Positions 32,798-35,559 of a stretch of DNA of 35,559 nucleotides are shown piece after piece. The notes under the pieces were generated by a model. It saw only the letters and a list, made by a program, of their open reading frames with translations. It was not told the DNA's origin and did no database searches. The DNA lies in contig CAZDLO010000030.1 in assembly GCA_964506325.1 (NCBI GenBank), positions 1 to 35,559 on the forward strand. Direction: 5' to 3'. Position 1 is the stretch's first letter. The number at the start of each line of letters is the position of its first letter. The translations under genes and the position numbers were made by a program. The stretch comes from CAINVV01 sp964506325. GTDB taxonomy: Bacteria > Bacteroidota > Bacteroidia > Bacteroidales > Prolixibacteraceae.

Positions 32798-32873
32798 AAA
32801 AAAATTATGAGTTATCTGTTATAACGCACTACATCAACCTTACATATAGAATGTTACAACGGATAACTCATAA
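32798..32873 (-). terminator. Long imperfect hairpin plus T-tract after hexokinase, abutting the DedA gene
   Basis: TTATGAGTTATC (32805-32816) and its exact complement (32862-32873) extend inward with a G-U and one mismatch to about 21 bp, around a 25-nt loop. Read leftward, seven T follow (32804 to 32798), so it can terminate the hexokinase transcript. Only 3 nt separate the T-tract from the ATG of the DedA-family gene. Confidence 0.6.
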
Positions 32874-32897
32874 AGCTATGCCCTGGTCGCAGGTGAT

Positions 32898-34106
32898 TTA
32901 GGATAACGCTGCAACAGCGGAGCCAATCAGGTTGGCATTGTGAATCTCATTGATCTTGACTTTGACATCCTTGTGTCCCAGTTCTTCAAGGACATTTTTC
33001 AGATACTTGTCGACCAGCTTATTGTAAGATTTGCACTTTTTGACTTTGCTCCAGAAAAGGCTTCCTTCTGCAGTCAGGCAAACTTTTTTGATGGAAGGAT
33101 CATGAGATACCATCACGGCAGTCAGGCCCGCAAGTGAAGCGGCAACCAGCTTGGCTGAACGCTTGTAAATGCGGCGGGCAGCCCGTATGTGTTTCTTTTT
33201 GTGCTTGTCAGGTTTGTTGATCATATCGGTCATGGCCTTGGCATCAAATGATTCGTCAAAACCATCTTCAGGGAAGAGCGCTGTGAATATTTTGCCGAGG
33301 TACATACCTGAAACGGCTTTTTCAAAGCGCTGCGCCCCCTGTGTTCCGGAGGCAGCATCTACCTGGTCGTCAATGACGGTAGGGTAAAGTGGACGGTAGT
33401 TTCCGGACTCCAGGTTAATCGGAGTAAGTCCCTGCCAGTTCAAAGACTTGTCCAGTTTTCCAATTCTGTCTGAATGGATGAACGTTGCCATGTTGGTTCC
33501 TGTGCCAACTATCAGACCGATATAAGCATTATAGGAACTGTCTGACAACCCTGCGAAAAGACTTGCAACAGTGTCGTTTATGACTTTTACAGCAGTAAAT
33601 TCGACAGTTCCCTGTCCATTCAGGTATTCCTTTAAAGGCTTACCAATTGGCTGCTCCAACATTTCCGGAATATCGACTCCCTTGGTCCAGCGCAGCAGTT
33701 TTGCATCCCCGTCGGGCAGGCATTCTGCTGGATAGGAAAAACAATACCCGATGGGTGATTTGGCAGGTAATTTAAGGTCCTTGAGGAAGGATGCCTGTTG
33801 TTCAAAAAGGTCCTTCTCTGTGAATCCCTTTGTTTTCATGACACTCAGGTCTTTGCTCCATCCGTCGGAAGGATAGATATCAATGGCGCCGTCATTGAAA
33901 CTGACAACTGAGGCCCGGTAGTTTGTACCGCCCAGGTCCAGAACAGTTGCCTGTCCTTCGACACCCAGTGTCTTTGGTTTGATGTAGGTTGGAATACACT
34001 GAATCTCAGTTTTGTCCTGATTCAACCCCTTTTCTACTTTCTGCTGAAGATCCAGAGCAATCTCCTTCAGCTGAACTGTCGACAGTTTAAAAATATTTTC
34101 CTTCAT
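32898..34106 (-). CDS. Hexokinase-family sugar kinase
   Basis: It phosphorylates glucose or related hexoses with ATP. The 402 residues show the hexokinase/actin fold: phosphate-1 motif ATVLDLGGTNYRASVV (about 54-69), a sugar-binding region around IGYCFSYPAE, and KVINDTVASLFAGL with the catalytic Asp. The phosphate-2 motif YIGLIVGTGTNMATF follows, and near the C-terminus an adenosine region with VCLTAEGSLFW. This resembles the bacteroidal hexokinase close to eukaryotic hexokinases rather than ROK or Glk types. It has its own leader and promoter, and a hairpin terminator follows. With zwf and pgl elsewhere in the window it would feed the pentose phosphate pathway. Confidence 0.9.
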   Translation of the reverse strand: MKENIFKLSTVQLKEIALDLQQKVEKGLNQDKTEIQCIPTYIKPKTLGVEGQATVLDLGGTNYRASVVSFNDGAIDIYPSDGWSKDLSVMKTKGFTEKDLFEQQASFLKDLKLPAKSPIGYCFSYPAECLPDGDAKLLRWTKGVDIPEMLEQPIGKPLKEYLNGQGTVEFTAVKVINDTVASLFAGLSDSSYNAYIGLIVGTGTNMATFIHSDRIGKLDKSLNWQGLTPINLESGNYRPLYPTVIDDQVDAASGTQGAQRFEKAVSGMYLGKIFTALFPEDGFDESFDAKAMTDMINKPDKHKKKHIRAARRIYKRSAKLVAASLAGLTAVMVSHDPSIKKVCLTAEGSLFWSKVKKCKSYNKLVDKYLKNVLEELGHKDVKVKINEIHNANLIGSAVAALS

Positions 34107-34203
34107 CTTATAAAATTGTTTGGTATTAACTTACAGAACAATAACCCCGGGAAAACAATACATCCTGACCTGAGCCTTATTCCGGAAAAATTCTGATTTT
34201 TAC

Positions 34204-34211
34204 CAAAAATA
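34204..34211 (-). promoter_or_regulatory. Hexokinase promoter, -7 box
   Basis: TATTTTTG on the minus strand, about 98 nt before ATG 34106. No exact -33 TTG is seen. Confidence 0.4.
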
Positions 34212-34295
34212 GGATTTTATTTTTTCTAAAATGACCGGTTAATCTTTTTTAACTGGACTGAATCAGAAAAAAATGCAGAACCCATTCATTTTGCC

Positions 34296-34303
34296 TATTT
34301 TTG
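34296..34303 (+). promoter_or_regulatory. rbfA promoter, -7 box
   Basis: TATTTTTG lies 20 nt before ATG 34324 and inside the longer open frame from 34273, which argues for the 34324 start. The -33 box is weak. Confidence 0.5.
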
Positions 34304-34323
34304 TGCAAAATAAGCCCATCAAA

Positions 34324-34665
34324 ATGGAACAGTTTTCTACCCGACAAAATAAAATAGGCCGGCTCATCCAGAAAGAGCTGAGTGAGTTCCTGCGGCGCGA
34401 GTCCAACACCCTTGCCAAAGGTAAAATGGTTTCGGTTACTGCAGTGCGGGTCACCAGGGATATGTCACTGGCCAGGTGTTACATCAGCATTTTCCCGTCT
34501 GAGGGATCGGCTGAAGTCCTGAATGAAATCAAGCTTCACAAGAGTCACCTTCGCGGCGAACTGGGACAGGCAGTCAGATTCCAGCTAAGGCATGTCCCTG
34601 AGCTTGAATTCTTTATCGACGACAGCCTCGACTATATTGAAAAAATTGACAAGCTTCTGCTTTGA
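34324..34665 (+). CDS. rbfA: Ribosome-binding factor A
   Basis: A KH-fold factor for 30S maturation and cold adaptation. From ATG 34324 it has 113 residues, the usual length. It begins STRQNKIGRLIQKELSEFLRRE, has the strand VSVTAVRVTRDMSLARCYISIFP, and ends with RFQLRHVPELEFFIDDSLDY followed by the short IEKIDKLL tail, all diagnostic. An upstream ATG (34273) would add 17 residues, but a promoter box falls within them. A methyltransferase gene begins 21 nt after the stop, so the two are likely cotranscribed. Confidence 0.94.
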   Translation: MEQFSTRQNKIGRLIQKELSEFLRRESNTLAKGKMVSVTAVRVTRDMSLARCYISIFPSEGSAEVLNEIKLHKSHLRGELGQAVRFQLRHVPELEFFIDDSLDYIEKIDKLLL

Positions 34666-34686
34666 GTAAATCCTGATTGACTGTCC

Positions 34687-35508
34687 ATGCACTACGATCC
34701 GATCAAACGCCAGCTGGGAAATATTTTTAACCGCTCACCGTTTTTGCGCAAGCTGTTTTACAGGCTGCTGGATTTGCTGTTGCTACGGGCCTGGCATGTT
34801 AAAAAAGCCTTGCAGTCCTTTAAAAAGGAAAATCCGGATGCGGAAATAAACATCCTTGATGCAGGATCCGGCTTTGGTCAATATTGTTACCGGTTGGGCA
34901 ACCTGTTTCCTGAGGCAAAAATTCTTGGTGTTGATGTTAAGCAGGAGCAGATAGACGACTGCAACAATTTCTTCCGGCACATCGGGAAGGGTGATCAGAT
35001 CTCCTTCCAGGTGGCCGATCTCACCAAATACAAGGTTCCCAACCACTATCAGCTTATCCTGTCTGTCGATGTGATGGAGCATATTCTGGAGGACGAGCAG
35101 GTATTCGAAAATTTCAGTGCCTCCCTGCGGCCGGGAGGGGCATTGCTTATTTCAACTCCCTCTGATCAGGGAGGTTCCGATACAGACCATCACGAAGAGG
35201 AGGGAGTTCATGGTTTTATCGAAGAACATGTGAGGGATGGTTACAACAAAGAGGAGCTCACAGCCAAACTTATCAAAGCAGGATTTTCGAAAGTCGAAGT
35301 CTCCTATACCTACGGAAAATTTGGCTCCCTTGCCTGGAGATTGTCTATGAAATACCCCATTCAAATGTTGGGAATTTCAAGGTTGTTTTATATTCTGCTT
35401 CCATTCTATTACCTGGTTGTGTTTCCCTTCAGCGCACTGCTGAACTATTTGGATGTGAGTAGCAAGAATAAATCCGGGACAGGATTGCTTGTTACAGCAA
35501 TTAAATAA
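34687..35508 (+). CDS. Class I SAM-dependent methyltransferase
   Basis: A Rossmann-type methyltransferase of 273 residues. Motif I is NILDAGSGFGQYCYRLG (about 54-70), with the acidic ribose contact in ILGVDVKQEQ. Motif II (QVADLTKYK), the post-motif segment ILSVDVMEHILEDE, and the motif III-like LRPGGALLISTPSD follow. The C-terminal 50 residues are hydrophobic (LFYILLPFYYLVVFPFSALL), suggesting membrane attachment, and a basic hydrophobic N-terminus (FLRKLFYRLLDLLLLRA) points the same way. A lipid or polyprenyl-linked substrate is possible, but nothing identifies it. It is 21 nt after rbfA. Confidence 0.85.
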   Translation: MHYDPIKRQLGNIFNRSPFLRKLFYRLLDLLLLRAWHVKKALQSFKKENPDAEINILDAGSGFGQYCYRLGNLFPEAKILGVDVKQEQIDDCNNFFRHIGKGDQISFQVADLTKYKVPNHYQLILSVDVMEHILEDEQVFENFSASLRPGGALLISTPSDQGGSDTDHHEEEGVHGFIEEHVRDGYNKEELTAKLIKAGFSKVEVSYTYGKFGSLAWRLSMKYPIQMLGISRLFYILLPFYYLVVFPFSALLNYLDVSSKNKSGTGLLVTAIK

Positions 35509-35559
35509 AAGAGCTAAGATTTCTGTATTTGACAGGAAACATTTTCTAAATTCGTCTCC

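Noticed and set aside
1..35559. Search by eye for CRISPR arrays, tRNA genes, transposases, integrases, phage or toxin-antitoxin genes
   Set aside because: None seen: no regular spaced repeats, no cloverleaf sequences noticed, and all larger ORFs are accounted for by other families.

Overview
The window looks like draft chromosomal sequence from a member of the Bacteroidota, most likely Bacteroidales-like. The support is threefold. Gene blocks are typical of the phylum: rplM-rpsI-rpsB-tsf, the DUF4271-hemD-rnpA row, a C-terminal chorismate mutase fused to DAHP synthase, and a bacteroidal hexokinase. Some 18 promoters fit the phylum's -33 TTTG / -7 TAnnTTTG consensus rather than sigma70 boxes. 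Shine-Dalgarno signals are weak. There is a 100-N scaffold gap (23980-24079). No tRNA, insertion sequence, prophage or CRISPR array was seen.

Layout. 1-442: no gene; two leftward promoters and a leader that probably feeds an rRNA operon beyond the left edge. 443-2001 (-): lipA-lipB lipoate synthesis. 2216-4882 (+): POT peptide transporter and an unknown secreted protein. 4947-9613 (+): translation block rplM, rpsI, rpsB, tsf, pyrH, frr, closed by a 21-bp hairpin. 9692-11248 (-): DUF4421 protein and a SPOR lipoprotein. 11529-12035 (+): a response regulator receiver with a C-terminal membrane anchor. 12077-13765 (-): S41 protease. 14129-18958 (+): rsgA, zwf, pgl and an EamA transporter. 19182-21502 (+): an aromatic amino acid operon (tyrA, then DAHP synthase/chorismate mutase). 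21507-24189 (-): DUF4271 gene, hemD, rnpA. 24304-25275 (+): tRNA-dihydrouridine synthase, convergent with polA (25290-28055, -). 28341-29989: ArsR regulator (-) and polyprenyl synthetase (+), divergent. 30056-34106 (-): CPKC-motif protein, deoC, dtd, a DedA/YqaA protein and hexokinase. 34324-35508 (+): rbfA and a methyltransferase.

The most notable element is upstream of tyrA. A strong promoter is followed by a 22-codon leader ORF with six consecutive aromatic codons (Tyr-Phe-Trp-Phe-Tyr-Tyr), then a rho-independent terminator. A segment inside the leader ORF can pair with the 5' arm of that terminator. This has the full geometry of ribosome-mediated transcription attenuation sensing all three aromatic amino acids, in front of genes for the first step of the shikimate pathway and the tyrosine branch.

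Other regulatory signals include a possible switching 5' leader before rplM, a likely leaderless dihydrouridine synthase mRNA, several TTG starts, and palindromes at or near the promoters of dtd and pgl. Most genes are ordinary housekeeping genes.
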